From contig CM055096.1 of NCBI GenBank assembly GCA_029204225.1, positions 70,021,444 through 70,085,443 of the forward strand: a stretch of 64,000 nucleotides of DNA, given 5' to 3'. Position numbers and translations under genes: made by a program. This DNA is from Diphasiastrum complanatum (taxonomy: Eukaryota > Streptophyta > Lycopodiopsida > Lycopodiales > Lycopodiaceae). Under the pieces are notes generated by a model, which worked only from the letters and a program-made list of their open reading frames with translations, was not told the origin of the DNA and ran no database searches. Below are positions 25,409 to 41,555 of the stretch, in pieces; positions within the stretch are counted from its first letter, which is position 1, and each line of letters opens with the position of its first letter.

Positions 25409-26269
25409 TCAAGGACCCTTCGCATGGATGCATGCATGTTTCAATTTACCCGTTGAATCAATGGTGACAGAATTGTCACGATTTCCAAAAGTGACTCGGC
25501 CTTTGCTCCACTCATGAATGACTCGTGCATTGGTGAGCCACGGACGACCAAGTAGTAATTCATAAGAATAGTCATTATTGGGAATATCAAGTACTATGAG
25601 ATCGACAGAAAACTTGAGACCTCCTTGTTTGATTAGCACGTGTGGAAGGAAACTGGTAGGTCGGACCACACTTTGATCAGCCATCCGAAGCTGACAAGTG
25701 GGTTTGTCTAGCTTGTCTCTCAGATTCCATTCTATCATGAGAGATGCGAAAATGATATTGACACCGGAGCCACCATCGATTGAATCTTCACTTGGAGAAA
25801 CAGCCTGCGGCTGAGTTTTGCTGGGTGCAAGTGTAGTTGCTTGGCGTTGGGTTTGTGCCCGAGTCAAGGCCCAAGCAGATGGAGTTTCGATGGGTAAGGT
25901 TTTGACTTGCACTGAACAGACAGGAGCAGCAGGCTTAGATCGGGATGGGCAGTCCTTTACGTGATGTTCAATACCATAGTTTTCACAAGCTGGAGGAAAA
26001 CAGAGTTTATCTGAGCAACGAATACTAGGATGTTTACTTGCACAAATAAAACATCCTCGTATTGCGGGCAATTGCGACCAAGACAGCTTGGTTTGGATTG
26101 TAAGCTTGGGCATTGGGATCCACTGTTTGAGCATTGGAATCATAGGTATAATAAACAATAGTAGAGTATTGTGGTTGAGTATTGTCTTCCACATAGTAGA
26201 TTGCTGGATCGATGGTTTTCGGATCAAGATAATGGACAACATTTTGTGGGGTAGGTTAGTTAACGACAA
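25409..26269 (-). pseudogene. E6 gag end with zinc knuckles and aspartic protease
   Basis: The N-terminal half contains Cys/His runs of the gag knuckle type (CFICASKHPSIRC, CENYGIEHHVKDC). The second half is a retropepsin: SIDGGSGVNII at the active site, where other elements read D-x-G-A/S, and the flap-distal LLLGRPWL near the end. In Tat/Athila elements this enzyme matures the polyprotein. It is in a different frame from the upstream gag piece. Confidence 0.8.
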
Positions 26270-26887
26270 ACTGTTGATGTGGTGATGGGTATTGATTTGG
26301 TGCAGTTGGTCGTGGTTGGTAGACCCCTAGTCGTGGCACATGCTTTTGTGGAGGGTAAGGGCGATAAGCTCGATAGATGGTGGGTCTGGTGGCTGTTGGG
26401 AAATGGTTTCGCAGTTGAGGACATTCATTAGCAATGTGATGTTGTGAGCAGATTGGACACCAGACATTTTTTCTTGCTGGAAATGATTTTTCAGCAATCT
26501 GTTTCATGGCAGTTTGGAAATCGGCAGTGAGTTTATCCATATGAGATTGTTGAGCTTTTTGCTAGGCTTCCATTTGATGTAGAAGTTCAGAAGATTGAAC
26601 AATATTGTTAGACTTTCGGTGATTAGGACGGTCCGGATTCTTAGATTTCTTTTCAGATGGTCAAAGTCATCGTCGAAACCTTTGTCTTCCTCATGGATAG
26701 CATCGGTCATCACATATTTAAGTTGATCATAAAGGTCAACTGGTGTGAGTTCACGGCGGATGTTTTTAGGCAATCCAACTAGGAACAGTTTTATGGCCAT
26801 ATGTTCGAGGATATTTTCATCAACACATTCTACTTTGAGAGGTTTAAAACGCTCAATGTAGTTCTGAACAGACTCTTCGCGATGCAT
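26256..26887 (-). pseudogene. E6 gag fragment (retrotrans_gag)
   Basis: Two overlapping frames: 26504-26887 with the gag core (ESVQNYIERF, then IKLFLVGLPKNIRREL) and 26256-26540 with a knuckle C-x2-C-x3-H-x4-C (CPICSQHHIANEC) and a basic Tyr/Pro-rich tail. The frames do not match, so there is a frameshift near 26520. The N-terminal part of gag is cut off at 26887-26888, where copia E7 coding starts on the opposite strand. Confidence 0.82.
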
Positions 26888-27655
26888 CTTGATATGTGTA
26901 ATTTGAATGAACGGGCTCTGAGTCAGTTTGGAGCTTTGACCTTCATTAACTTGTCAGTGAAGGATCACATCATTACCCACATTTGTCATGCTATTACACC
27001 CAGACAGGCATGGGATGTGCTAAAGGAACAGTTCGAGACGTCAAATCCGTCAAGAATCATGTTTCTGAAGTCAAAGTTGAATAGTGCCCGCATGGAGCAA
27101 GGAGAGCACATTCAGACGTACATGACCAAAATCAAGACAATGAGAGACGAACTGCATTCTATTGGAGAACGCATACGTGATGTGGAGCTGGTGCCTAATG
27201 CATTATGCGGCATTGCAGAACCCTATTAGATGTTTGTGAGCGGAATAGCATCAAGAGAAAGATTGCCAACCTTTGACGAGCTCACAGGAATCTTGATGCA
27301 GGAAGAGCAACGACGAGAAATGGTGAAAGCTAGACGTCAAAATACTGATGATCAGGCACTTGCGACACGCCAAAAACAAGACAAGGGCAAGGGCAAGAAG
27401 AAGACTAAACAACAATTTGCCAAGTCTCAGGAGGATGAGGGATCTTCCAGCAAAACTAAGAAGAAAGGCAAGTGCTTCCATTGTGGTAAAAAGGGCCACT
27501 GGAAGAGTGAATGTCGCAAATTCCTGGTGGAACAAGGCAAGGGAAAACCAAAACAAGCAGGTAACCTTGTCGATGAAGGTGAGATTGAAGACTCTAGCAT
27601 CTTCATATCTGCATTGTCATCTGGTATATTGACTCAGGAGCCACAAGACACATGA
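26888..27655 (+). pseudogene. E7 gag
   Basis: UBN2-type gag core (ITPRQAWDVLKEQF, RMEQGEHIQTYM) broken by an in-frame TAG at 27227-27229. It continues in the same frame (ERLPTFDELTGILMQEE) to a Lys-rich stretch and a zinc knuckle C-x2-C-x4-H-x4-C (CFHCGKKGHWKSEC) at about 27475-27516. Gag would build the particle and package the RNA. The frame runs past the protease start and stops at 27653-27655. Confidence 0.87.
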
Positions 27656-28425
27656 CAGGTAACAAGAATTGGTTCAGTAGTTTGAAGGCATTGGATAATG
27701 GAACATCTGTTTCACAAGCAAATGGTGAGGTATGCATGATCAAGGGGATAGGCACAGTTTCAATCCAACTGCCTGACGACAAAAGCAGGATGATCAGGGA
27801 GGTACTTTACGTACCAGGTTTGAAGAAAAATCTACTTTCTGTTGGAGTCATTACTGATCAAAATTTGAAAGTAAGATTCGCTTATGATCGTTGCTTTGTA
27901 AAGGATGCGAACCAAAAGCTCAAAGTTATTGCGAATGGAGTAAGAGAGCCCAATACAAAATTGTACAAGTTGAATACCACAATCAAGGGGCAACATGGAC
28001 TTGTATCATCCGTTCCTTCGCAAACTGAGTTGTGGCACAAGAGGCTTGGTCACTTGAACTTGGGAAGCCTCAGTTTGATGAGAAAATTGGAGATGGTAAC
28101 AGGACTGCCTACAATAGAAGATCACTTGAAATCGATGTGCGAATCTTGTATATATGGGAAGCAGCATCGAGAGAAGTTCAATAAAGGGGGTGTTGCAAGA
28201 GCAAAGAACATCCTGGATTTAATCCACATAGATTTATGCGGGCCCATGAGGACCATGTCCTTAGGAAAAGCCTTCTATTTCATGACCTTTATTGATGATA
28301 TGTCATGTAAGACGTGGATCTACTTCTTGAAGAAGAAATCAGATGCTTTTGATAACTTCAAGAACTTCAAAAACTTGGTCGAAAATCAGACAGGTAAGAA
28401 GATCAAAGTCCTAAAGATCAGATAG
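27613..28425 (+). pseudogene. E7 protease and integrase N-terminus
   Basis: In the frame shifted from gag, the protease active site is intact (WYIDSGATRHMTG, about 27622-27660). The YVPGLKKNLLSV motif follows, then the GAG-pre-integrase zinc finger H-x-H-C-x2-C (LWHKRLGHLNLGS...CESCIYGKQ) and the start of the integrase core (HIDLCGPM, first Asp). The frame ends at 28423-28425 in what should be the second-Asp region. One extra A in an A-run near 28413 accounts for it, since the other frame continues the core without a gap. Confidence 0.86.
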
Positions 28426-30640
28426 TGGAGGTGAGTATAAGTCTAATGACTTCAATGATCTTTGTGATCAATGTGGGATTAAAAGACAATTTACGCAAGC
28501 TCATACTCCTGCTCTCAATGGTGTAGCTGAGCGCAAAAATCGTACGATTGTGGAAAGTGCCAAATCTATGCTAGATGAGATGAAATTACCAAAAGATTTT
28601 TGGTCAAAAGCATGTAGCACGACAGTCTATCTTCAAAATAGAAGTCCTACCATTGCCATACCAAAAATTACACCTGAGGAAGCATTCACAAAGAAGAAGC
28701 CAAAGGTGAACCACTTGCGAATCTTTGGATGTAAGGCCTTTGTACATATTCCTAAGGAAGAAAGACGTAAACTTGATGTAAAAGCTATCAAGTGCATATT
28801 CCTAGGATATGATGATCGCGTGAAGGGCTATAGATATTTTGATCCAGTCGAAAACAAAATCCATATAAGCCGAGATGTTATCTTTGATGAATCCAAGATG
28901 TATGAAGACGAAGATGCTGAGAAGATAGACACATCCAGTAAGAAAAATGGCATAGTGAGGATACCACCTGATGATGGTCCATTCATTGACCTTCCGAGTG
29001 ATGAACATGAGGATAAATCTCAAGATACTACTACTCAACCTCAAGAAACAGGTTGGAGAGGTAGGGACAAACCTTTTGGTGCAAGAAGGATTGAAATTGC
29101 AGGTGACAAACGCAAGGAGAAAGATGTACCGTGGGATACATTTTCACCAGGAAGCCGATCACCTGACAGAAAGCTCCCTAAGTGGTTTGAGAGATTGATG
29201 GAGAGCCGTGATATAGATGACTTTCCAGGATCATCTAACCAGGGAGAGCTACGAAGATCAACAAGAGAGAAGATACTACCTGAAAGGTATGAAGCAAATT
29301 ATGCTCTGTTATCCTGCATTATTCAAAGCAAAGAACCTTCGACTTATGATGAAGCGAAGGATGATGACATTTGGATCAAAGCCATGGGAGAGGAGATGGA
29401 GTCAATTGCTAAGCATAGCACATGGGACTTAGTAGAACCACCAGTTGGCAAGAAACCCATTGGTTGCAAATGGGTATATAGAACTAAGTACCATGCAGAT
29501 GGAAGCATAGCAAAGCACAAAGCAAGATTGGTAATCAAAGGGTACGCACAAAATAAAGGCATTGACTATGAAGAGACCTTTGCACCGGTGTGTAAGTGGA
29601 ATACTCTACATCTACTTATTACTTTAGCTTCACATTTTGGTTGGCCTTTGCATCGGATGGATGTGAAATCTGCTTTTCTAAATGGTGAGTTAGAAGAAGA
29701 AGTGTTTATGGATCAACCTGAAGGCTTTGTAACTAAAGAACAGGAAAATAAAGTATGTCGCTTGAAGAAAGCGCTTTATGGTCTTAAACAAGCACCACGT
29801 GCGTGGTATAGCAGGATTGATGCCTACTTTCGTTCAAAGGGGATGGTGAGAACACATTTTGATCCAAATCTATATGTCTTATGCTTTGATGGTATGGTTG
29901 CTTTGATTGCTCTTTATGTTGATGACTTGATTATTACGGGAAATAATCAAGAGATGATAGACATAATCAAGAAAGACCTCATGAAACAATTTGAGATGAC
30001 GGATCTCAGCCTGATGCATTACTGCCTTGGAGTAGAAGTGTGGCAAAAAGGACATGAAGTGGGTTTAACACAGGTGAAATATGTCAAAGAGTTACTACAT
30101 AGGTTTAGGTTGCAGGATTGCAAACCAGTAAACACTCCTATTGAACCAGGTAAAAAGCTTTCTAAGCTTGATGAATCACAGTCATTTGATGCTACGCTAT
30201 ATAGACAGTTGGTAGGGAGCTTGATTTACCTTACCACAACTAGACCATATATATGCTATGCTGTTAGCATTGTAAGTCAGTTTATGGCAGCACCTACGGA
30301 AACGCATTGGAAAGCAGCTAAACGCATTTTGCATTATGTGAAAGGCACATCAGAGTATGGCTTGATTTACAGGAAGCATGATGGTTTACCTGAGTTGTGT
30401 GGCTATGTGGATGCGGACTGGGGAGGTGACTATGATGATCATAGATCCACCACAGGATATATATTCCAGTTTTGTGGTAATTGCTTTTCCTGGTCTAGTA
30501 AGAAGCAAAGTACAATTGCTCTTTCCACCACAGAAGCAGAGTATAAGGCAATGTGTAGTGCTACACAAGAAGCTATATGGTTGAGACAAATCTTGGAAGA
30601 GATTGGCATGAAGCAAAAAAAATCCCACAACTTTACATAG
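28413..30640 (+). pseudogene. E7 integrase core, reverse transcriptase and RNase H
   Basis: The long frame (ATG-started part 28550-30640) begins with SDSGGEY (second integrase Asp) and NGVAERKNR (catalytic Glu). It then passes the IFLGYDDRVKGYRYF region and a Ser/Asp-rich linker. RT follows, with KPIGCKWVYRTKY, the MDVKSAFLNGELEE motif (first catalytic Asp) and an intact YVDD (ALYVDDLIITGNN). RNase H has GYVDADWGGD and STTEAEYKAM. It is the best preserved enzyme in the window, but it lacks an in-frame upstream part and its end is frameshifted. Confidence 0.9.
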
Positions 30641-30884
30641 CGACAGTCAGAGTGGCATTCAGCTAGCAAAAAGTCCAGTGTTCCATGCGAGAACTAAACA
30701 CATTGAGATTCAATATCACTTCATACGTGAAAGACTGCTAAGTCGTGAAAGACTGCTAAGTCGTGAAATTCATGTTGTTCATTGTAGCACAGAAGAACAA
30801 CTAGCTGATATTTTCACTAAGCCACTTACTAAAGAAAAGTTTGATAAGTTTAGATCAAAACTTTATGTATTTAAAGTTTGTTGA
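30625..30884 (+). pseudogene. E7 RNase H C-terminus
   Basis: After a frame change in an A-run at 30617-30624, the conserved copia tail resumes (TKHIEIQYHFIRER, then EEQLADIFTKPL) and ends at 30882-30884. An 18-bp tandem duplication (about 30727-30762) repeats the six residues RERLLS. Confidence 0.85.
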
Positions 30885-30928
30885 CTTTAAAGCTATGTAT
30901 ATGACTGTATAAAAAGTGACTCTACTTT

Positions 30929-31290
30929 AAAGGAGAGAGTTAGAATTAAAGTTAGAATCACTGTGTGACTGTAAGTGGGTCCTATCAGTGGATAAGGATC
31001 AGTTGGCCTCGCCACGAGGCAAGTCGACGGGACACGCGTCCCGCCAACGGCAACCTGGGTCATGCATGGGTTGCCTGAGTGAACAACTATATGTACAGTG
31101 TAATTTCGTTTTGAGAAATACAGTTGCTATGTGCGCTTGCTGAGGAGAGTGATTTTCTGTCTGTGTTACTGTGTAGCATGATCTGTGTTCCTGTGCAAAG
31201 CAAATTCTAAGTGAATGTTCTTCCTTACAGATCAAGAAGTTATGGTTGTCTGCAAAGGTCCAGAAGCACATTTTTGATCACAGATCAGTC
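30929..31290 (+). repeat. E7 polypurine tract and 3' LTR (right end uncertain)
   Basis: AAGGAGAGAG at 30929-30939 is the polypurine tract. The LTR should begin at about 30940, although the usual TG start is not clear here. The U3-like part has three consecutive perfect hairpins (31006-31075) followed by a TATA-like CTATATG at about 31088. I could not fix the CA end. Confidence 0.55.
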
Positions 31291-32099
31291 ATCTCTAGTA
31301 ACTAACGTTCGCAGGCTTCATCACTGATGGAAAAAAGTATTTTGAAGATATTGGGATGGTCTGCGAAGGTTACTTCTGCAAGGTTATGATGGATCTTCTG
31401 ATTTTAGTAATTTTTCGGCACTCAAATCCAATTGTCTACTCACTAAAATCAAATTAACCTTTGCAGGCTCTTATGTGTCCTTTTCTCACTGAGATGGAAC
31501 TTTAGAATTCTTTGCGAAGGTTCTTTGCCATTGGAACTAAAAATTTGGGTGTCTGCGAACACTAGGAACCTTTGCAAGAGCACTTAAACTGGGAATTAAC
31601 CTTCGCGAGCTTCTTTGTGCCCTGGTCTCACTGAGATGGAACTTCATAGAGCTCTGCGAAGGTTCTTATGAATGACATTTTTTTGATTTTTCAAGGGGTT
31701 TTTTGAAATTTTTATGATTTTTTTTTAAGATTTTTCAAGATTTGATTGGTAGGAACCTTCGCAAGCTTCTATGCAGGCCTGGGACAATACCTTCTATGTA
31801 GGCCTTGGACCTGCTGTCAGTCGTGCGAAAGTTGGTCTGATGGAATTTTTGCCTCCTTTCTCTCCAAAAACATATTTGAGCTATTTTTATGGTTTTTTTC
31901 AGTTTTGTGAATGGATGCCAAGCCCTTAGAGGCTGTTTTGGGTCTCCACCACCCTCTCACACCTCCTCCGCTAGCTGAGAATAGTCCAAGCACAAGAAAT
32001 CACACAAAACAAGCTAACTCTACCCCAAAAACCACCTAAAACACTCTAAAAAGACAAAAGACAACTAAAAATGCAACTAAACTAGTTAGTGAAATCTAT
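31291..32099. repeat. E5 leader with CTGCGAAGGTTC motif array
   Basis: This non-coding region lies between E7 and the E5 primer-binding site. From about 31305 to 31830 it has at least nine CTGCGAAGGTT / AACCTTCGCAG variants in both orientations, matching the array at 16520-16800 in the same element. The remainder near the PBS has no repeats that I can see. Confidence 0.7.
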
Positions 32100-32116
32100 C
32101 CCCGACATCGGCACCA
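32100..32116 (-). other. E5 primer-binding site
   Basis: The minus strand reads TGGTGCCGATGTCGGGG one base inside the LTR. This resembles the TGGCGCCGTTGYCGGGG site typical of plant Tat/Athila gypsy elements (thought to pair with tRNA-Asp). It fixes the element's direction. Confidence 0.75.
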
Positions 32117-32117
32117 A

Positions 32118-32332
32118 TGTAGGGTGTGTAGTTCAGTCGGTGAGCAGCCCTTCTGCTGTCAAAGAGGGTTAGAACACCAGATAGGTACCTAACTATATCA
32201 AGTTTCTAGATTTAGATGCATTCTACTCTTTTCCCTAACTCTACTTCACTTTAACACTACTTTCACTAACTCTAATCCACTTAACACTACTTCCCTTAAA
32301 TCTAACCACATGCATTCATCTTGATAAAGGGT

Positions 32333-32416
<84 letters not shown>

Positions 32417-32989
32417 TTGAGATGGAGGTTAGCGCAGAAGCTCAATGTCATTGCTTATGGAGAAACCTTAACTAGCACAATGCAAAAACACAGAAACTAG
32501 AAACAACAAGCAAAACATCACAAGAGCATAAGCAAGATTGATTAGCAATTGAGGATGCTTGAGCTCTCAAAATAGTAGAGTCTCCTCCTCTCTATTAAGC
32601 CTAGAAATGGGTTACAAATGGTGTCTTTTTATCTTTGGAGAGGCCCTTGCCCCTTGCTTCCTATTGGCTACTTGCAAAGGATGGTATTGTAATCCACACC
32701 ATCCACAAGAAACAAAAAAGAATCTATGGTGTAGGAAGAAACACCCCACCTACCACCATTTGACTTTTGACTAATCCCAAAAACTTACCAACTTAATTAA
32801 AGCTTAACTTTGGCTTTCTAATATTATTTTAATTACATGGCCCAAAGTCAAGTTTATTGCCAAAATTATTTATTTATAAGTGCTCATTGGGCCATGGGCT
32901 TATACACGCAGGATGCCACGACCCTCGCAACTATTTCTACTAACTTTGACTTTTTATTTATTCACATCATGGTGGAAATACCCCCAACA
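32118..32989 (-). repeat. E5 LTR (right; 5' LTR of the minus-strand element)
   Basis: 872 bp, partner of 11871-12761. It includes a (GA)n run at 32333-32409 and the conserved end CATGGTGGAAATACCCCCAA just before 32989. Confidence 0.87.
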
Positions 32990-38060
<5,071 letters not shown>

Positions 38061-39369
38061 TGTGGAGGGGGCTGCCAAGCTTGAAACCTCATATAATATA
38101 GGAGGTTAGCTGAAATTTTCAGAAACGTAAATGGTTTTAGGTAATATTAATAGACAGTGCCAGACGTAAAATAATAGGTGACATTTTCAAAGCAATGAGG
38201 GGGTGCATTTAGCCTTTCCTCAATGGGTATTGTTTAAGATTCAATGGGTTGCCAAATTTTATCCAATCCCAGATGTAACATTTGGGATTGACAAAAGTTA
38301 TGCACATTCCTGTCCTGCTGCTCATGTGCAGTTCGGTCTGAGTGCATATTAAGATTCACACACAATGTGTAGCTTGGAAAATTGCCGTCTGAACAACAAT
38401 ATCCAGTTTTCCCCCTTGGCTTGCGGTGCCACTTCTGATTTTCATTGGTGTTTAGCAGACTCAACTGCTTTGTGCTCCTATTTCCATCAATTCTTTCTTG
38501 ACTTGTTTATTATTTTTTGCATTTTTTAGATTATAATGTTGAAAATATCTAATGTAACATTCATAATGTCTACAATACTGCGTCTGAAAGTTTTGGCTGT
38601 TAGATTGCTATCTAAAATCAAAGATCTTTTTTTTTCTCTTCTCTGCGTCCGATTCTTTCCGATTCAGTTAGGACCTCATCTTATAACTCTAGGCTTAAAA
38701 AATTAACTAGATGAATATAATATACCCAGTCTAGGCACCACCTTCAAACCAAGTTTTTGGCCTCACCTTCCTTTGTTCAAACCAAGTTTTTGGCCTCACC
38801 TTGCTTTGTAGGTAGTGCATAGTGACATGTTTAGTCTCCTATGTATATCTCATGTAGACCTCATGGGTTAAGAAATTATTTGTCCTAGTTTTTAGCCTTC
38901 TACCGGTTGGCATACCCTCTACATGAATGTGATACCTCTCCATTAACAAGACACACATGATGTTGGTTGCAAATTGATTGATCTTTCACTAATAGGATTA
39001 GTGAATGCAATAATTTCTCACCACTCTATTGAGCGTTTAATCTTTTATAAACCAATTAGTTTGCCCAAAATGCATTTTATTTTTTCTTCTTTTGATCTCC
39101 AAGAAAAAGCTCAAGTAATTCACAGTGGTCTAGATTATGAAGGGGCCCTGACAGTTTGTGAGTAATATCTATGCCCATGATTTAACAAAAAGGTAATACA
39201 TGGTGTGCTATTATTGTTATGCCCTTATTAAATAAGGATTGTGGTTTGGTAAATAGCTAAAAAATTTAGTAACCATCAAATTTTAAATAAATCCATCAAA
39301 ATACATTTTAAAAAAAATGAGTTGATTTGGATAGCACATTGGGGTGCTAAGCAAATCAGTTGTACGTAC

Positions 39370-39373
<4 letters not shown>
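38061..39373. other. SRPK 3' flank; no gene seen
   Basis: The first few hundred bases should hold the SRPK 3' UTR. Around 38745-38815 a short tandem duplication (CAAACCAAGTTTTTGGCCTCACC twice, 33 bp apart) is visible. The rest is AT-rich without coding signals. Confidence 0.5.

Positions 39374-39424
<51 letters not shown>
39374..39424. repeat. (TA)n microsatellite
   Basis: About 51 bp of TA repeats. It directly adjoins the Helitron-like end at 39431. Confidence 0.95.
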
Positions 39425-39430
<6 letters not shown>

Positions 39431-39445
39431 CTAGTTGTGAGTGCC

Positions 39446-39550
39446 CGTCGTTGACGGGCAATGGTGGCCGATCTAGGTGACGGCCGATGATTTGGAAATT
39501 CAATATGTCGTTGATGGGCAATGACGACCGATCTAGGTGGCGGCCGATGA
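39446..39550. repeat. Tandem duplication, unit about 57 bp
   Basis: Two copies of a unit containing GATCTAGGTGRCGGCCGATG and GTTGAYGGGCAATG. They are GC-rich compared with the flanking DNA and include the Helitron hairpin. Confidence 0.75.
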
Positions 39551-39559
39551 TCTAGTGAG

Positions 39560-40035
39560 TCTTGGGAAAATTCGAGTCTTCGAAAAATCATCAAGTCCTT
39601 AGTAAAAATTCGACTCTTCGTAAAAATTTGAGTCTTTGGAAATATTCGAGTTTTTTGAAAAATTCGAGTCTTTGAGAAAAATTCAAGTCTTTGGAAAAAA
39701 ATCGAGTCTTTTGAATAAAATAAAGTCTTTAAAAATTCAATCCTTTGGAAAAAAAAAATTTGAGTCGGAAAAAATTCGAATCCTTGGAAAATTATGGTCT
39801 TTTAAAATAATCCAGTTTTTAGAAAATTTGAGTCTTTGAAAAAAATTCGAGTCTTTGGAAAAATTCGAGCTTCCGAAAAAATTAGAGTCTTTGGAAAAAT
39901 TCGAGTCATTAAAAATTTGTTTTTTTGGAAAAAAAAAATCAAGTGTTTGGAAAAAAAATTCAAGTCTTTCAAAAAATTTGAGTCTTTGAAAAAATTTGAG
40001 TCTTTAAAAATTCGATCCTTTGGAAAAAAAAATTT
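39560..40035. repeat. Degenerate minisatellite, unit about 20 bp
   Basis: Roughly twenty copies of AAAAATTCGAGTCTTTGGAA variants. The ORFs over it are repetitive Phe/Glu/Lys-Ser-Leu peptides and are not real proteins. Confidence 0.9.
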
Positions 40036-40445
40036 CGATAACGCGCATGATTCTGATTTTTGGGTATCGAAAAATTACGGATTTTTCGAGTCAATCTCGT
40101 ATCAAAAATTTCTAATTTTTGGATATCGAAAAATTATGGATTTTTCGAGTTGATACAATATCGAATTATTCTGATAGTATCGAATTTTACATTGATTCGA
40201 AAATATACAAAGACTCAAAAAATTATATAGTAATTCGAAAATTACAATGACTTGAAAAATTATGGATTTTTTGACTCGATCCCCTATCGGAAAATTTTGA
40301 TTTTTGGGTATAAAAAAATTAGGGATTTTCGAGTCGATCTCGTATCGGAATATTTTGGTTTGAATATCGAAAAATTACAGATTTTTCGAGTCGATTTTGG
40401 ATTTATCGAAAAATTACGGATTTTGCGAGTTGAGTTTCTACTATA
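40036..40445. repeat. Tandem array, unit about 60 bp
   Basis: Repeats of TATCGAAAAATTACGGATTT followed by TTCGAGTCGATCTCGTATCG-like sequence, five or more copies with growing divergence. It abuts the 20-bp array and shares the TTCGAGTC core. Confidence 0.85.
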
Positions 40446-40866
40446 AAAAATTCGAGCCTTCCCTTTGTTGTGGTTTTTTCATGGATAAGTATAAACAGGT
40501 TTAAGGGTACCCAATGTCATCGTTGTCAAAAAGAGATTTTCCAACCCTGGATGAGATCGGATCGAGGTGACAATTATGCAGACGTGTTCGACCCTGGATC
40601 GGGTCGGATTTATCCGACCTTGGTGCCAAAATAGGGTTACAAATCTTTAGGAAGTTTTTGGTTTTTAGCAATGAAGAAGGGAGAATGTGTAGTTTTTATG
40701 ACGACGGTGGGCTTAGCTTTAGAGGAGGCATGTGTGCTTACTTTTTAGGCTTAACACATGACATTTTTAGTTTTTAGAGTTGACGAAAGGAGAGGTGTGT
40801 GTAGTTTTTAGGGGTTTAAATTTTAGATTGAAAAAGCAAGAGGTTATCAAGACAAACCCCAACTCT
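40446..40866. other. Unassigned spacer
   Basis: No coding sequence. A short GATCGGATCGAGG / GATCGGGTCGGAT near-repeat is seen around 40555-40610. Confidence 0.4.
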
Positions 40867-40989
<123 letters not shown>

Positions 40990-41233
40990 GATGTGGGGAA
41001 AAGTTCATTAGAAATATCATTTTCTCATACATTCATATCATAAGAATAAATTATTTTTCAGCCACTGATTAATTCACTCCATTGCTACAAAAAAATATCT
41101 CACATCAAAAATCTCAAGCTATATCAAAATCGCGAGCTATGCGAGATTTTCGAGGGAGAGCAATAGATAGTACAGAGAGCAGTGATGAAGAAATTTTTTT
41201 TGGATATGTCTTAGTTATATTGTATGATGTCTA

Positions 41234-41555
<322 letters not shown>

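Larger units (their letters stand above)
26888..31290 (+). mobile_element. E7: Ty1/copia element, 5'-truncated and decayed
   Basis: Plus-strand copia order is gag, protease, integrase, RT, RNase H, polypurine tract and a 3' LTR start. The 5' LTR, PBS and first part of gag are missing: copia gag begins abruptly at the join with the minus-strand E6 gag. Coding damage seen directly: a TAG at 27227-27229, a frame change near 27615 (gag to protease), a one-base frame change near 28415 in integrase, and a frame change in the A-run at about 30617-30624 in RNase H. The right-hand end of the LTR is not certain (about 31290). Confidence 0.85.
39431..40450 (-). mobile_element. Helitron-like element: 3' terminus and satellite-rich body (right end not fixed)
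   Basis: On the minus strand an 8-bp perfect hairpin (arms TGCCCGTC and GACGGGCA, loop AAC; 39442-39460) is followed by seven bases and then CTAG (39431-39434), with a T next. Helitron 3' ends have exactly this layout: a GC-rich hairpin a few bases before CTRR, inserted 5' of a T. The host side is the TA microsatellite, a favoured A-T target. The body holds two tandem arrays, as many plant Helitrons do. I could not locate the 5' TC end, so the extent is a guess. No Rep/helicase is encoded; it would be non-autonomous. Confidence 0.55.

Noticed and set aside
18779-26887. Complete E6 element with two LTRs
   Set aside because: No second copy of the 18779-19584 LTR was found; only the 3' half of E6 is supported.
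39560-40445. CRISPR-like array
   Set aside because: Units are adjacent and degenerate without unique spacers, and this is plant nuclear DNA.
39636-40446. Repetitive Phe/Glu/Lys-rich ORFs
   Set aside because: They translate the tandem arrays and have no protein-like conservation.
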